The position numbers and the translations under genes were made by a program. The notes below the pieces were generated by a model. It saw only the letters and a program-made list of their open reading frames with translations, had not been told where the DNA came from and ran no database searches. A stretch of 64,000 bases of DNA from Amycolatopsis benzoatilytica AK 16/65 (GTDB lineage Bacteria > Actinomycetota > Actinomycetes > Mycobacteriales > Pseudonocardiaceae), in assembly GCF_000383915.1 (NCBI RefSeq), contig NZ_KB912942.1, positions 938,506 to 1,002,505 of the forward strand, written 5' to 3'. Shown here piece after piece: positions 20,801-30,270 of the stretch (within the stretch, counting starts at the first letter, position 1; each line of letters opens with the position of its first letter).

Positions 20801-22332
20801 CCGCGGCTTCGTCGGCGCTGGAGGCGTTGGACGAGGAGGTCCGAGCCCGCGCGGCGACGCTGCTGGAAACGCCGGACGGTTCGGACGCCTCCGCGCGGGC
20901 CGCGGCGCTGGCCCGGGCCCGGCGCGTGGTGGACGCGCTGGAGGAGGAACGGACCGAGGCGATCGGCCAGGTTTCGACGCGCCGGGCGGAGCTGGACGTG
21001 CTGCCGTTGCAGACCGGCGCGGCGTCGCCCGCGGACCGGCCGCGGGACATCGAGCACGGACTGGAGCTGATCGACGCGGCCTCGCTGGAGGTGTCCGCGG
21101 CGGCCCGGAAGTGGGAAGAATTGCAGGAACGCCGGGCTGCGGCGGAGGCGACGCTGGACGCGGCCAAGGCTTCCGCGTCCGGTTTCGGCTTGCTGTCGGA
21201 GTCGTTGGCGCACCTGCGTTCCGACGAGCCGGCCGACGCCTACGAAGACGACGTCGAGGCCGCGCGGACCCGGCACAACCAGCTCAACACCGTCCTGAAC
21301 GACGCGCAGGCCGCGGCCGACGCGGGCGATCGCCGGGTGCGGGCCTCGGCGGACCAGCTGGCGCAGTACGCGACCGAAAAACGGTTCGAAAAGCTGAGCA
21401 CCCCGGTGCGGCAGCAGGTGATTTCCGTGAAGCGGGACCAGTTGCCCGCCCACGCCGCGGAATGGAGCGAGGCGCTGCGCCCGCGCCTGCGGACGCTGAC
21501 CGACGACCTGGCCCAGATCGACCGGCACCGGGGCGGCATCATCACCCGGCTGCAGGGCATGGTCGAGGGCGCGTTGCGGACGCTGCGTTCCGCGCAACGG
21601 GTTTCGCGGCTGCCGGACGGCCTCGGCGACTGGTCCGGCCAGGAATTCCTGCGGATCCGGTTCACCGAGCTGGAAGACCACGTGCTGGCGGAGAAGCTGG
21701 GCGAGGTCGTCGACGAAGCGGCCGCGGGCAAGACCGCCGACGGCCGCGACGTCAAGCGCGACGGTCTGTCCCTGGTGCTGCGCGGCGTGCAGGTGGCCGC
21801 TCCCAAGGGATACCGGGTCGACATGCTCAAGCCGGACTCCGTGCTGCGCACGGAACGCCAGCGGGTTTCGGAAATCCGCGACGTGTTCTCCGGCGGTCAG
21901 CAGCTGACGGCCGCGATCATCCTGTACTGCACGCTGGCCGCGTTGCGCGCCAACAACCGGGGCAAGGCGCGCAGCCGCCACTCGGGCGTGCTGTTCCTGG
22001 ACAACCCGATCGGCCGCGCTTCGGCGGGGTACCTGCTGGAATTGCAGCGAGCCGTCGCGGAAGCGCTCGGGGTGCAGCTGATCTACACGACCGGTCTGTT
22101 CGACGCGGGCGCACTGGCGGAATTCCCGCTGATCGTGCGGCTGCGCAACGACGCGGACCTGCGGGCGGGCCGGAAGTACCTCTCGGTGGACGCGACGATC
22201 CGCACCTCGCTGGACGACCTCGGCGACCCGGACGGGGTGGCCCGGTTGTCCGCGACCCGGATGTTCAGCCGGACGGCCTCGTCGCCGGAGCTCCCGGAAT
22301 CCCCGGAATCCCCGGAAGAACAGCCCGCCTGA
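17854..22332 (+). CDS. SMC/MukB-like ATPase (JetC/MksB position)
   Basis: 1,492 residues. Walker A LENGGGKS at 63-70. A long coiled coil (about 330-640), a globular hinge-like island (about 640-755; ALDALEQAGITAWSGWRYL...GVLLNDAAQVARAREVL), a second coiled coil (about 755-1290), then ABC signature FSGGQQLTAAI from 1345 and Walker B VLFLDN at 1379-1384. This is the SMC layout and the length is that of MukB. The residue after the Walker B Asp1383 is Asn rather than the catalytic Glu. The C-terminus carries a Pro/Glu/Ser-rich tail. ATG with GAGGGGA upstream. Third gene of the operon, closed by a strong hairpin. Likely function: ATP-driven DNA loop or topology machine, possibly anti-plasmid defence. 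No JetD/MksG nuclease gene lies within the window. Confidence 0.75.
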   Translation: MYELSRVRLHSVGPAGARYQDVVLDFSGVGAAITAPKQDALFSAGIHSDGPVRRPSPASVLFLENGGGKSVLIKLIFSVMLPGRRQVVGTTSTKVLEKFVTAKDVAHVVLEWLHVETGHRVITGKVSEWRGHVTSADSENLVDSWYCFRPTAQVSLDSLPLTEDGRLLTMSGFHDRIAGAAMAEPELELFWTRRHHEWTGRLDLLGLDTELFRYQRAMNAGEGEAADAFQFSTDEAFVEFLLRAVLSEDEPKDLAEVVSAYANNLAQRGDLMAEKEFVEGALELLGPLAEEEGVAAASRQIAESARADLGELAGRIHARNELENARLSGLEEHVEEVRTAEKLAEGDHRRLTAGVTELRRLVAVLRLEEAQIERERVDGELAEAKTQAEAWRETATVLNRLNAARKAKDLRELVGNREEKAKPALAARDAAAIALARGLLSLARDAQRQADKAEAHADALRAEAEKAQAERDETANLAAGRRAEARGLSSRIAELREEISESVRSGLLASGAEVAESARAARTEAETARAESVRREQELDRVGEDLQAAQRAVNEAHQLAGSTQDRLVRAAEDLDRAHRRTDALAAEGRLMELLGADDVHLESDLPVLLQRLRDASAAVEKEQTALRMEESADERALAALGSGGLLPPPEDVQAALDALEQAGITAWSGWRYLSKLDSVRRDEVLERMPQLVGGVLLNDAAQVARAREVLSAGRLLPSAVIAVGTTEAFQAADVAAAAGVEFLVPPNPAMYDEEAADTEREAIAQRHAQRQRRLEQLSEALANDGALTWKLTTWREDYPAGAVATLAEQAESARVARETAQAALTQAEAEFARLSEKSAVLREKVPALRTIAAEAEEKARRLGELMARAARVAEWTEEVERATEIAERAETSASEASARAARLREQAGEEQRTADGHRRTATTARSELAEVPGASELPEDLDAPPEPVDALRRTFASASEAYAKVEVGSDLRAELEQAESAEAAASSALEALDEEVRARAATLLETPDGSDASARAAALARARRVVDALEEERTEAIGQVSTRRAELDVLPLQTGAASPADRPRDIEHGLELIDAASLEVSAAARKWEELQERRAAAEATLDAAKASASGFGLLSESLAHLRSDEPADAYEDDVEAARTRHNQLNTVLNDAQAAADAGDRRVRASADQLAQYATEKRFEKLSTPVRQQVISVKRDQLPAHAAEWSEALRPRLRTLTDDLAQIDRHRGGIITRLQGMVEGALRTLRSAQRVSRLPDGLGDWSGQEFLRIRFTELEDHVLAEKLGEVVDEAAAGKTADGRDVKRDGLSLVLRGVQVAAPKGYRVDMLKPDSVLRTERQRVSEIRDVFSGGQQLTAAIILYCTLAALRANNRGKARSRHSGVLFLDNPIGRASAGYLLELQRAVAEALGVQLIYTTGLFDAGALAEFPLIVRLRNDADLRAGRKYLSVDATIRTSLDDLGDPDGVARLSATRMFSRTASSPELPESPESPEEQPA

Positions 22333-22335
22333 CGT

Positions 22336-22368
22336 CCGGCGCGCGGTTCTCCGCGAACCGCGCGCCGG
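22336..22368 (+). terminator. Terminator of the SMC operon
   Basis: 14-bp perfect GC-rich arms with a 5-nt loop start 3 bp after the TGA, followed by GTTCCTT. It separates the operon from the downstream winged-helix gene. Confidence 0.75.
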
Positions 22369-22511
22369 GTTCCTTCAGCTGGCCGGGACGCAGCCCAGTC
22401 GGCGCGCCCCTCCGGCCCCGGCTCGGATCGGGTTCCGGACCCACCTCCGGGCAGCCTTCGCCACCAGCGCAAACGCGGTTTTTGTCGGTCCTGGCTGGTA
22501 GAACTCGGAGG

Positions 22512-23696
22512 GTGAAGATCTCCCTCGCCCAGCGCCGGGCCCGCCTCGGCGTCCGGCACTTTCTCGCGGCGCGTGCGGCGACTGTCGAGGAGGCGGTCGA
22601 CGGCGTGGTCGCGCTGCACGCCACCGATCCCGCGTCGGTGTACCTGTCCGCCTGGTCACGCGTTCGGGACGCCTCGGTCGCGGATGTCGAGCGCGCGCTG
22701 TACGACGACCGCACCGTGCTGCGGATCCTGGGAATGCGCCGCACCGTGTTCGTCGCCGACGTCGCGACGGCGGCACAGGTGCAGGCGGGCTGTTCGCTCG
22801 ACGTCGCCGTCCGCCAACGACGGCTGCTGGAAAAACAGCTCGGCACGCAGGGACACCCGGCGAATGTCGCAGATCCTTCCCCGTGGCTGGACGATGTCCT
22901 GGCAAGCGTCGAGAAAGCGTTGCGCGCCCGAGGATCGGCTACCGCACAGCAACTGGCCGAGGACGAGCCACGTCTGCGCCAGCAACTGCGGATGGCACCG
23001 GGCAAGCCATACGAGTCGATCGGCAACGTCACGAGCCGGGTGCTGTTCCAGCTCGCCGCGGAAGGCCACATCGTGCGCGGCCGTCCCCGGGGGAGCTGGC
23101 AGAGCACGCAGTACCACTGGGCGCCGATGAAGGAGTGGCTGCCGGATCCGGCACTCGACTGGCCCGGTTGCACTGCGGACGAGGCGCGTACCGCGTTGGC
23201 CCGCCGATGGTTGTCCTCGTTCGGCCCGGCGCCGGCGTCGGACCTGCAGTGGTGGACCGGCTGGAACGCGGGCCAGACGAAGAAGGCGCTGGCCGGGTTG
23301 GCGGTCACGGAGGTGGACCTGGACGGAGAAGCGGCGTTGATCCTGACCGGCGACCTGGCCCCGGTTGCCACGCCCGCACCGTGGGTCGCGCTGCTCCCGG
23401 CACTGGACCCCACTCCGATGGGCTGGCAGTCGCGCGACTGGTACCTCGGGCCGCACCGTCCGCGGTTGTTCGACCGAAGCGGCAACATCGGGCCGACAGT
23501 GTGGAGCGACGGGAGAGTGGTCGGAGCCTGGGCACAGCGCCCCTCGGGCGAGGTGGTGGCGCGGCTGCTGGAGGACGTCGGCGCGGAGAAGGCAGCCGCG
23601 GTGGAGGCGGAGGCAGCCCGGCTGGGCGAGTGGCTGGGGGAGGCACGGGTCGTGCCGAAGTTCCGCACCCCGGCGGAGAAGGAGCTGGCTGGATAG
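22512..23696 (+). CDS. Winged-helix DNA-binding protein (HTH_42 / AlkZ-like family)
   Basis: 394 residues of the family that includes YcaQ/AlkX and AlkZ, monofunctional DNA glycosylases that unhook interstrand crosslinks and bulky adducts. Landmarks: [57 protein letters not shown] (winged helix), [28 protein letters not shown] and DGRVVGAW. Where crosslink-active members have a Gln-x-Gln catalytic motif (as in LQAQ), this protein reads LHAT, so glycosylase activity is doubtful. GTG start. It follows the SMC operon but after a terminator, so it is probably transcribed separately. Confidence 0.8.
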   Translation: MKISLAQRRARLGVRHFLAARAATVEEAVDGVVALHATDPASVYLSAWSRVRDASVADVERALYDDRTVLRILGMRRTVFVADVATAAQVQAGCSLDVAVRQRRLLEKQLGTQGHPANVADPSPWLDDVLASVEKALRARGSATAQQLAEDEPRLRQQLRMAPGKPYESIGNVTSRVLFQLAAEGHIVRGRPRGSWQSTQYHWAPMKEWLPDPALDWPGCTADEARTALARRWLSSFGPAPASDLQWWTGWNAGQTKKALAGLAVTEVDLDGEAALILTGDLAPVATPAPWVALLPALDPTPMGWQSRDWYLGPHRPRLFDRSGNIGPTVWSDGRVVGAWAQRPSGEVVARLLEDVGAEKAAAVEAEAARLGEWLGEARVVPKFRTPAEKELAG

Positions 23697-23745
23697 CGGG
23701 CTTGCCGGGTGGGTTGTTGCCTGGCTGCGGGGCAGGATTTGCTGG

Positions 23746-23865
<120 letters not shown>

Positions 23866-23893
23866 GCACCGTCTTGGGCTGAACGATCGCTGG

Positions 23894-23946
23894 TCCGTGA
23901 AGGGCCCCTTACCGGACTCTGATTCCCTCAGCGGGCCCTTCACGGA
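23894..23946. repeat. Family A hairpin repeat, copy A2
   Basis: Outer arms TCCGTGAAGGGCCC / GGGCCCTTCACGGA pair perfectly; inner arms are imperfect. Lies between two plus-strand genes. Confidence 0.85.
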
Positions 23947-24302
23947 CTGTCTTGCCCGGCTGCTCCACCCCGTGCGCTCCGCTCCGCGGCCGCGCCCGGC
24001 CCGTGCCAGGCCGCTGTCCAGGGCTGCCCGCCGCCTCTCCGGCCCGGCGGTCGAGCCCCTTCCGCCCCGAAAACCAGGCTCGTCCGCTCTGTCCGTTCCT
24101 GCTCATCCGCCCGACGGCGTGAACCGGGGCACCAAGACCGATCAAGCAGCTGGTCCGGTCCTGCCCTGAACCGCTTCCGGGGGCCGCCGCCCATTTCCCG
24201 GCCGCACCCGGCTGAGCTGGGTTCTTAATCGATTCTTGACGTCTCCGGGCAGTGGTGGAAGTCTCGTCAGGGCAGTCCGGGGCAACGGGGCCCGCACGCT
24301 AG

Positions 24303-25433
<1,131 letters not shown>

Positions 25434-25438
25434 GCCGG

Positions 25439-26653
25439 ATGAGCGTCAAGAACCTCGAAGACCTGCTGGGCGAGGGTGTTCAGGGCCGCTACGTACTGGT
25501 GCGCAGCGACCTGAACGTCCCGCTCGACGGGTCGGCCATCACCGACGACGGCCGGGTCCGGGCCGCGCTGCCGACGATCAAGAAGCTCGCCGACGCGGGC
25601 GCGAAGGTCGTCGTCACCGCGCACCTCGGCCGTCCCAAGGGCGAGCCGGACCCGAAGTTCACGCTCGCGCCGGTCGCCAAGCGGCTGGGCGAGCTGCTCG
25701 GCGCCGAGGTCCCGCTGGCCGGCGACCTCGTCGGCGAGTCGGCAAAGGCACTGGTCGGCGGGCTCGCCGACGGCGGCGTCGCCTTGCTGGAGAACGTGCG
25801 CTTCGACGCGCGCGAGACCAGCAAGGACACGGTCGACCGCTCCGAGCTGGCCGCCGAGCTGGCCGCGCTGGTGCCGGGCGGGGCGTTCGTCTCCGACGGC
25901 TTCGGCGTGGTGCACCGCAAGCAGGCTTCGGTCTACGAGATCGCCGCGGTGCTTCCGGCATACGCGGGCGGCCTCGTGCTGGCCGAGCTGGACGTGCTGA
26001 AGAAGCTCACCGACGACGTCAAGCGGCCGTACGTGGTCGCGCTCGGCGGTTCGAAGGTGTCCGACAAGCTCGGCGTCATCGCGAACCTGCTCACCAAGGT
26101 CGATCGGCTGCTCATCGGCGGCGGCATGGCGTACACCTTCCTCAAGGCCCAGGGCTACGAGGTCGGCACGTCGCTGCTGCAGGAAGACCAGCTCGACCAG
26201 GTCAAGGGCTTCCTGGTCGAAGCCGAGAAGCGCGGCGTCGAACTGGTCCTGCCGGTCGACGTGCTCGCGGCCGTCGGTTTCGCCGCCGACGCGGAGCACG
26301 AAGCCGTCGACGTCACCGCGATCCCCGCCGACCGGATGGGCCTGGACATCGGCCCGCGCTCGGCGCAGCTGTTCGCGGAGAAGCTCGCCGACGCGGCGAC
26401 CGTCTTCTGGAACGGCCCGATGGGCGTGTTCGAGTTCGAGGCGTTCGCAGGCGGTACCCGTGCGGTGGCCGAAGCGCTCGTGAAGAGCGACGCGTTCACC
26501 GTCGTCGGCGGCGGCGACTCGGCGGCCGCGGTGCGGCAGCTGGGCCTGCCCGAGGACGGCTTCTCGCACATCTCCACCGGCGGCGGCGCCTCGCTGGAGT
26601 ACCTGGAAGGCAAGGAGCTGCCCGGCGTGGCGGCGCTGGAGGGGAAGAACTAG
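25439..26653 (+). CDS. pgk: Phosphoglycerate kinase
   Basis: 404 residues; transfers phosphate from 1,3-bisphosphoglycerate to ADP. Signatures [13 protein letters not shown] near the N-terminus, [51 protein letters not shown], and the nucleotide loop [11 protein letters not shown] followed by [21 protein letters not shown] (split). The ATG lies 5 bp after gap, and the stop TAG overlaps the tpiA GTG (TAGTG). Confidence 0.97.
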   Translation: MSVKNLEDLLGEGVQGRYVLVRSDLNVPLDGSAITDDGRVRAALPTIKKLADAGAKVVVTAHLGRPKGEPDPKFTLAPVAKRLGELLGAEVPLAGDLVGESAKALVGGLADGGVALLENVRFDARETSKDTVDRSELAAELAALVPGGAFVSDGFGVVHRKQASVYEIAAVLPAYAGGLVLAELDVLKKLTDDVKRPYVVALGGSKVSDKLGVIANLLTKVDRLLIGGGMAYTFLKAQGYEVGTSLLQEDQLDQVKGFLVEAEKRGVELVLPVDVLAAVGFAADAEHEAVDVTAIPADRMGLDIGPRSAQLFAEKLADAATVFWNGPMGVFEFEAFAGGTRAVAEALVKSDAFTVVGGGDSAAAVRQLGLPEDGFSHISTGGGASLEYLEGKELPGVAALEGKN

Positions 26654-27438
26654 TGGCACGCAAGCCCCTGGTGGCCGGCAACTGGAAGATGAACCTCAAC
26701 CACCTCGAGGCCATCGCCCTGGTGCAGAAGATCGCCTTCGCGCTGCCGGAGAAGTACTACGCGAAGGTCGACGTGACGGTGCTGCCGCCGTTCACCGACA
26801 TCCGCAGCGTGCAGACCCTCGTCGACGCGGACAAGCTCTCGCTCACCTACGGCGCGCAGGACCTGTCGCCGCAGGACTCGGGCGCGTTCACCGGCGACAT
26901 CTCCGGCCCGATGCTGGCGAAGCTGGGCTGCAGCTTCGTCACCGTCGGCCACTCCGAGCGGCGCGCCATCCACGGCGAGACCGACGAGATCGTCAACAAG
27001 AAGGTCAAAGCCGCGCTGAAGAACGGCATCACGCCGATCCTGTGCGTGGGCGAGGAACTCGAGATCCGCGAAGCGGGCGAGCACCTCGAGCACACCCGCA
27101 ACCAGCTGATCGAGGGTCTCAAGGGGCTCAAGACCGAGCAGGTGGCGCAGGTCGTCGTCGCGTACGAGCCGGTGTGGGCGATCGGCACCGGCAAGGTGGC
27201 GACCGCGGCGGACGCCGAAGAGGTGTGCAAGTCGCTGCGCGGGACGCTGTCGGAGAAGTACGGCGACGAGGTCGCGACCTCGGTCCGGGTGCTGTATGGC
27301 GGTTCGGTGAAGGCGGGCAACGTCTCCGAGCTGGTCGGTGCGGACAACATCGACGGTGCGCTGGTCGGCGGGGCGAGCCTGGACGGCGAGGAGTTCACGA
27401 AGCTGTGCGCGCTCGCGGCTGGTGGCCCGCTGCCCTGA
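26653..27438 (+). CDS. tpiA: Triose-phosphate isomerase
   Basis: 261-residue TIM barrel interconverting dihydroxyacetone phosphate and glyceraldehyde 3-phosphate. [11 protein letters not shown] at the N-terminus with catalytic Lys, VGHSERR with catalytic His, [11 protein letters not shown] with catalytic Glu, and the phosphate loop [13 protein letters not shown] start overlapping the pgk stop, so coupled. Confidence 0.97.
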   Translation: MARKPLVAGNWKMNLNHLEAIALVQKIAFALPEKYYAKVDVTVLPPFTDIRSVQTLVDADKLSLTYGAQDLSPQDSGAFTGDISGPMLAKLGCSFVTVGHSERRAIHGETDEIVNKKVKAALKNGITPILCVGEELEIREAGEHLEHTRNQLIEGLKGLKTEQVAQVVVAYEPVWAIGTGKVATAADAEEVCKSLRGTLSEKYGDEVATSVRVLYGGSVKAGNVSELVGADNIDGALVGGASLDGEEFTKLCALAAGGPLP

Positions 27439-27499
27439 TCGTGGGCACTACCGGGTAGCCTGTGTATCCGGTCCGTCACTAGAGCAGTGGACGAGTCCA

Positions 27500-27545
27500 G
27501 GGGTACGGTGAAGATCCGCGCACACCGCGGATCGGGCCGTACCCC
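27500..27545 (+). terminator. Bulged hairpin between tpiA and secG
   Basis: Outer arms GGGGTACGG / CCGTACCCC enclose an inner stem GATCCGCG / CGCGGATC with a 5-nt loop. No T-tract follows and it lies 30 bp before the secG start, so it may be a terminator of the glycolytic operon or a leader structure of secG. TAGCCT upstream (27456-27461) could be a -10. Confidence 0.55.
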
Positions 27546-27574
27546 TGCATGCTCCGACAAGCACAGAGGATGAC

Positions 27575-27805
27575 ATGAAGCTGTTCCTGCAAATCCTGTT
27601 GATCGCCTCCAGCGTGCTGCTGGTGGTGGCCGTGCTGCTGCACCGCGGCCGCGGCGGCGGCTTGTCGTCGCTGTTCGGCGGGGGGATGCAGTCCAGCCTC
27701 GCGGGTTCCAGCGTCGCGGAGAAGAACCTCGACCGGATCACCCTCGGGCTGGGCGCCATCTGGCTGATCAGCATCGTGGGTCTCGGCCTGCTGCTCAAGA
27801 TCTGA
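27575..27805 (+). CDS. secG: Preprotein translocase subunit SecG
   Basis: 76-residue inner-membrane subunit of SecYEG. Two hydrophobic helices (about 3-22 and 55-74) flank a Gly/Ser-rich loop, RGRGGGLSSLFGGGMQSSLAGSS, split here as usual for SecG. AGAGGATG precedes the ATG. Conserved position after tpiA in actinobacteria. Confidence 0.93.
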   Translation: MKLFLQILLIASSVLLVVAVLLHRGRGGGLSSLFGGGMQSSLAGSSVAEKNLDRITLGLGAIWLISIVGLGLLLKI

Positions 27806-27881
27806 CCGGATCCCCGGCAGGGGAACTGCGATCGGCGTGCCTATTGGGGGGCGCGCCGCCGATTCCAACGGGTGAGGATTC

Positions 27882-28226
27882 ATGGTTGGCGGTAACGCGA
27901 TTCGCGGCACCCGCGTGGGTGCCGGTCCTTCGGGTGAATCGGAGCGGGGTGAATCGGCGCCACGGCGCCGGATTTCGTATTGGTGCGCGAACGGGCACGA
28001 GGCGCGCCCGTCGTTCGCGATGGACGCGGAAATCCCCGACGAGTGGGACTGCCCGCGCTGCGGGCTCCCGGGCGGTCAGGACGAGCAGAACCCGCCAGCG
28101 GCTCCTCGGACCGAGCCGTACAAGACGCATCTGGCCTACGTGAAGGAACGTCGGAGCGACGCCGACGGCGAGGCGATCCTCGCCGAAGCGCTGGAGCGGT
28201 TGCGGCAGCGGCGCGAGCTGATCTAA
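27882..28226 (+). CDS. rbpA: RNA polymerase-binding protein RbpA
   Basis: 114-residue actinobacterial transcription factor that binds RNA polymerase with principal sigma and stabilises open complexes. Shows a flexible N-terminus, a Zn-ribbon-like core WCANGH...WDCPRCGLPG, a basic linker (TEPYKTHLAYVKERRS) and the C-terminal sigma-binding helix ILAEALERLRQRRELI. GGTGAGG precedes the ATG. An intrinsic terminator follows. Confidence 0.96.
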   Translation: MVGGNAIRGTRVGAGPSGESERGESAPRRRISYWCANGHEARPSFAMDAEIPDEWDCPRCGLPGGQDEQNPPAAPRTEPYKTHLAYVKERRSDADGEAILAEALERLRQRRELI

Positions 28227-28245
28227 GACTCGGGGTTGAATGTGG

Positions 28246-28290
28246 AACCACCGGTTCTTGCTCCCTACCGGGATCGGGGCCGGTGGTTTT
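28246..28290 (+). terminator. Terminator of rbpA
   Basis: 9-bp arms AACCACCGG / CCGGTGGTT with a 25-nt loop, ending in TTTT. Confidence 0.65.
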
Positions 28291-28317
28291 CTGTTGCGTC
28301 GGGGCCGCTGCCGGATT

Positions 28318-28372
28318 GTCCGTGAAGGGCCCCTTGAGGGAATCTGATTCCCTCAAGGGGCCCTTCACGGAC
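28318..28372. repeat. Family A hairpin repeat, copy A3 (perfect)
   Basis: Perfect 25-bp arms around TCTGA, 55 bp in all; the best copy in the window. Lies between the convergent rbpA and histidine kinase genes. Confidence 0.95.
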
Positions 28373-28393
28373 TGTTGGCCGGCGGGGGGCGGA

Positions 28394-29596
28394 TCAGCGG
28401 TCCAGGGGATACCTGGCGCGCACTCGGAACCCGCCGTCCTCGGTTCCGGACGTTTCGAAGCTTCCGCCCAGCAGGCGGGCTCGTTCCGCTAGCCCGGTGA
28501 GCCCGTGACCGCCCGAGGGCAGGGTTTCTCCGGTGCGGCAGGCGCGGGCGTTCTGCACCTCGATGTCCAGCGCGCCGCTTCCCGCGTTGATGCGGATCGT
28601 CGCGGTGGCGCCGGGGGCGTGCTTGTGGACGTTCGTCAGGCATTCCTGCACCGTGCGGTACGCGGCTGCGGAAACTTGGCTGGGCAGCGTGTCCGGGAGC
28701 TGTTCCACGGTGAGCTGGACGGGCACGTCCGAGTTGCGGATCAGGTGGTCCAGTTCGCCGATGCCGGGGCGCGGGCCCTCGTCTTCCGAGCCGGAGCGCA
28801 GGACGCTCACCAGGGAGCGCAGCTCCTCCAGCGTTCGCGTCGAGAGCTGGCGGATGACGTGCGCGGTTTCCAGTGCCGAACCGTCCTTGGCCTGTGCCTG
28901 CAGCGCGCCGGCCTGCATGGCGATCAAGGTGATCTGGTGGGACACCACATCGTGCATTTCGCGGGCGAGCCGCGCGCGCTCCTCGGCGCGGACGGCGTCG
29001 GCGTGGAAGCGGCGTTCGCGGTCACGGCTCTTCGCCAGTTCGCGCAGCTTCGCCGACACTTCGGCCCGCGCTCCGATCAGCAGGCCGATCGCGATCGGCA
29101 TCCCGGCCACCAGGATTCCGTAAATGCCGTCCAGGACGTGTTCGCGCCAGGTCAGCTGCGAGAATTCCTGCAGCGGCCAGCGCACGAAGCGGCAGGTGAA
29201 CACCAGTCCCGCGCCGACCCAGGTCTGCCAGTGCAGCTGGCGCCGGGTGGCCAGCATGCCCAGGTTGATCATCGACGCCAGCTGCGCCCAGCCGGCCAGG
29301 AACCCGGGGACGGCGACCAGCATCGCCGCGAACGGGAACCGGCGGCGGACCACTACGGCGAGGCAGGCGGTGGCGGACAGGTAGATCGAGTAGGGCTGTG
29401 CCTTCGGCGGCACCACCAGCCAGACGTCCAGCACCGCCAGCAGCACGACCACCACTTCGAGAGCGACGGTCGCGACGAGGGGTTTGCGGAACGCGGCGAA
29501 CGCCCCGCTCAGGCTGAACCGCCCGGCCTCCCGAGCGGCTCCCGCACCGGAGCTGCCCATCGAGATGCCTGGAATCGAGAGTCCCTCAGTGCTCAT
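28394..29596 (-). CDS. Orphan two-component sensor histidine kinase (HisKA_3)
   Basis: 400 residues. Four or five membrane helices (about 38-62, 72-85, 88-105, 125-140, 157-175), a short coiled linker, then the NarL-type dimerisation domain with the phosphoacceptor His215 in LAREMHDVVSHQ. The HATPase domain shows YRTVQECLTNVHKHAPGA (N box) and GHGLTGLAERARLLGG (G box). Start at MSTEGLS is chosen because upstream residues look non-conserved; ribosome site weak. Such kinases normally sit beside a LuxR-type response regulator, but none is adjacent. Signal unknown. Confidence 0.88.
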   Translation of the reverse strand: MSTEGLSIPGISMGSSGAGAAREAGRFSLSGAFAAFRKPLVATVALEVVVVLLAVLDVWLVVPPKAQPYSIYLSATACLAVVVRRRFPFAAMLVAVPGFLAGWAQLASMINLGMLATRRQLHWQTWVGAGLVFTCRFVRWPLQEFSQLTWREHVLDGIYGILVAGMPIAIGLLIGARAEVSAKLRELAKSRDRERRFHADAVRAEERARLAREMHDVVSHQITLIAMQAGALQAQAKDGSALETAHVIRQLSTRTLEELRSLVSVLRSGSEDEGPRPGIGELDHLIRNSDVPVQLTVEQLPDTLPSQVSAAAYRTVQECLTNVHKHAPGATATIRINAGSGALDIEVQNARACRTGETLPSGGHGLTGLAERARLLGGSFETSGTEDGGFRVRARYPLDR

Positions 29597-29786
29597 CGCG
29601 GCGACCCCATTCGTCTTGTGGACTTGGTGATGAGATGCTCGAGCCACCCGATCGGGACGCGCGGCGGTGAACAAATGTGCGGATGCTAACGGAAACGTGT
29701 GTATTGGCAGTAAGTTTCACCCAGAGTCGTACTTGCCGCGCCGTAATCTCCACGCTTGCTCCAACTGGGTTACGTGCATCAGGGTG

Positions 29787-29813
29787 ACATCACCATGTGT
29801 CGATCACATCACC
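29787..29813 (-). promoter_or_regulatory. Direct repeat upstream of the orphan kinase
   Basis: GGTGATGT twice on the minus strand, 19 bp apart, ~200 bp before the kinase start. A possible activator or repressor site. Confidence 0.35.
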
Positions 29814-30220
29814 TTACGTTCACCATACGGTGGTTCCCACAGACTGGTTAGCCGCTCTTTGGCGCAGTGCGGATTACGCCGTTCGGAGCCCAGGTCGATG
29901 CCATGCGTTCAGGGGAGAGATCACCCGCGCGGGTGGTGGAAGGTTTCGCTGCGCAGTCGACGGCCGCCGCGTCGCGCGGGGCACCCGCAGCAGCGGCTGT
30001 CGGGTCCGAGGCCTGGTTGGAGGGCGGGCGGAGCCGGGAGTGCGCTGCCGGTTGCTGCTGGCGAGTGGGGCCGCGACTCGCGGTACTGGAGTCCGGTTGC
30101 GCCGGATCGCCCGGACGGTCGGCGAGGGCCTCGGCACCAGCGCGAAAGCGACGGCAGGCCCGGCACCGCGGCCAGGCACTGGCGGCAAGGTGCGACGGCT
30201 GCCGAAAACCCTTGGCCTGC

Positions 30221-30254
30221 AAAAGAAAAACTCCCCGCGGCGAACCGCGAGGAG
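30221..30254 (-). terminator. Intrinsic terminator of the tkt-pgl operon
   Basis: On the minus strand a 10-bp GC-rich stem with TTCG loop (30254-30231, one G-T pair) is followed by TTTTTCTTTT. Textbook intrinsic terminator, 17 bp after pgl. Confidence 0.9.
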
Positions 30255-30270
30255 CTCTTCCCGAAACAGC

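Larger units (their letters stand above)
29597..30270. other. Regulatory-looking intergenic region
   Basis: 674 bp. The part nearest the kinase (29650-29850) is unusually AT-rich for the window and holds the direct repeat ACATCACC at 29787-29794 and 29806-29813, 19 bp apart (GGTGATGT toward the kinase). The rest (29880-30220) is open in several frames but none looks like a conserved protein. Confidence 0.5.
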
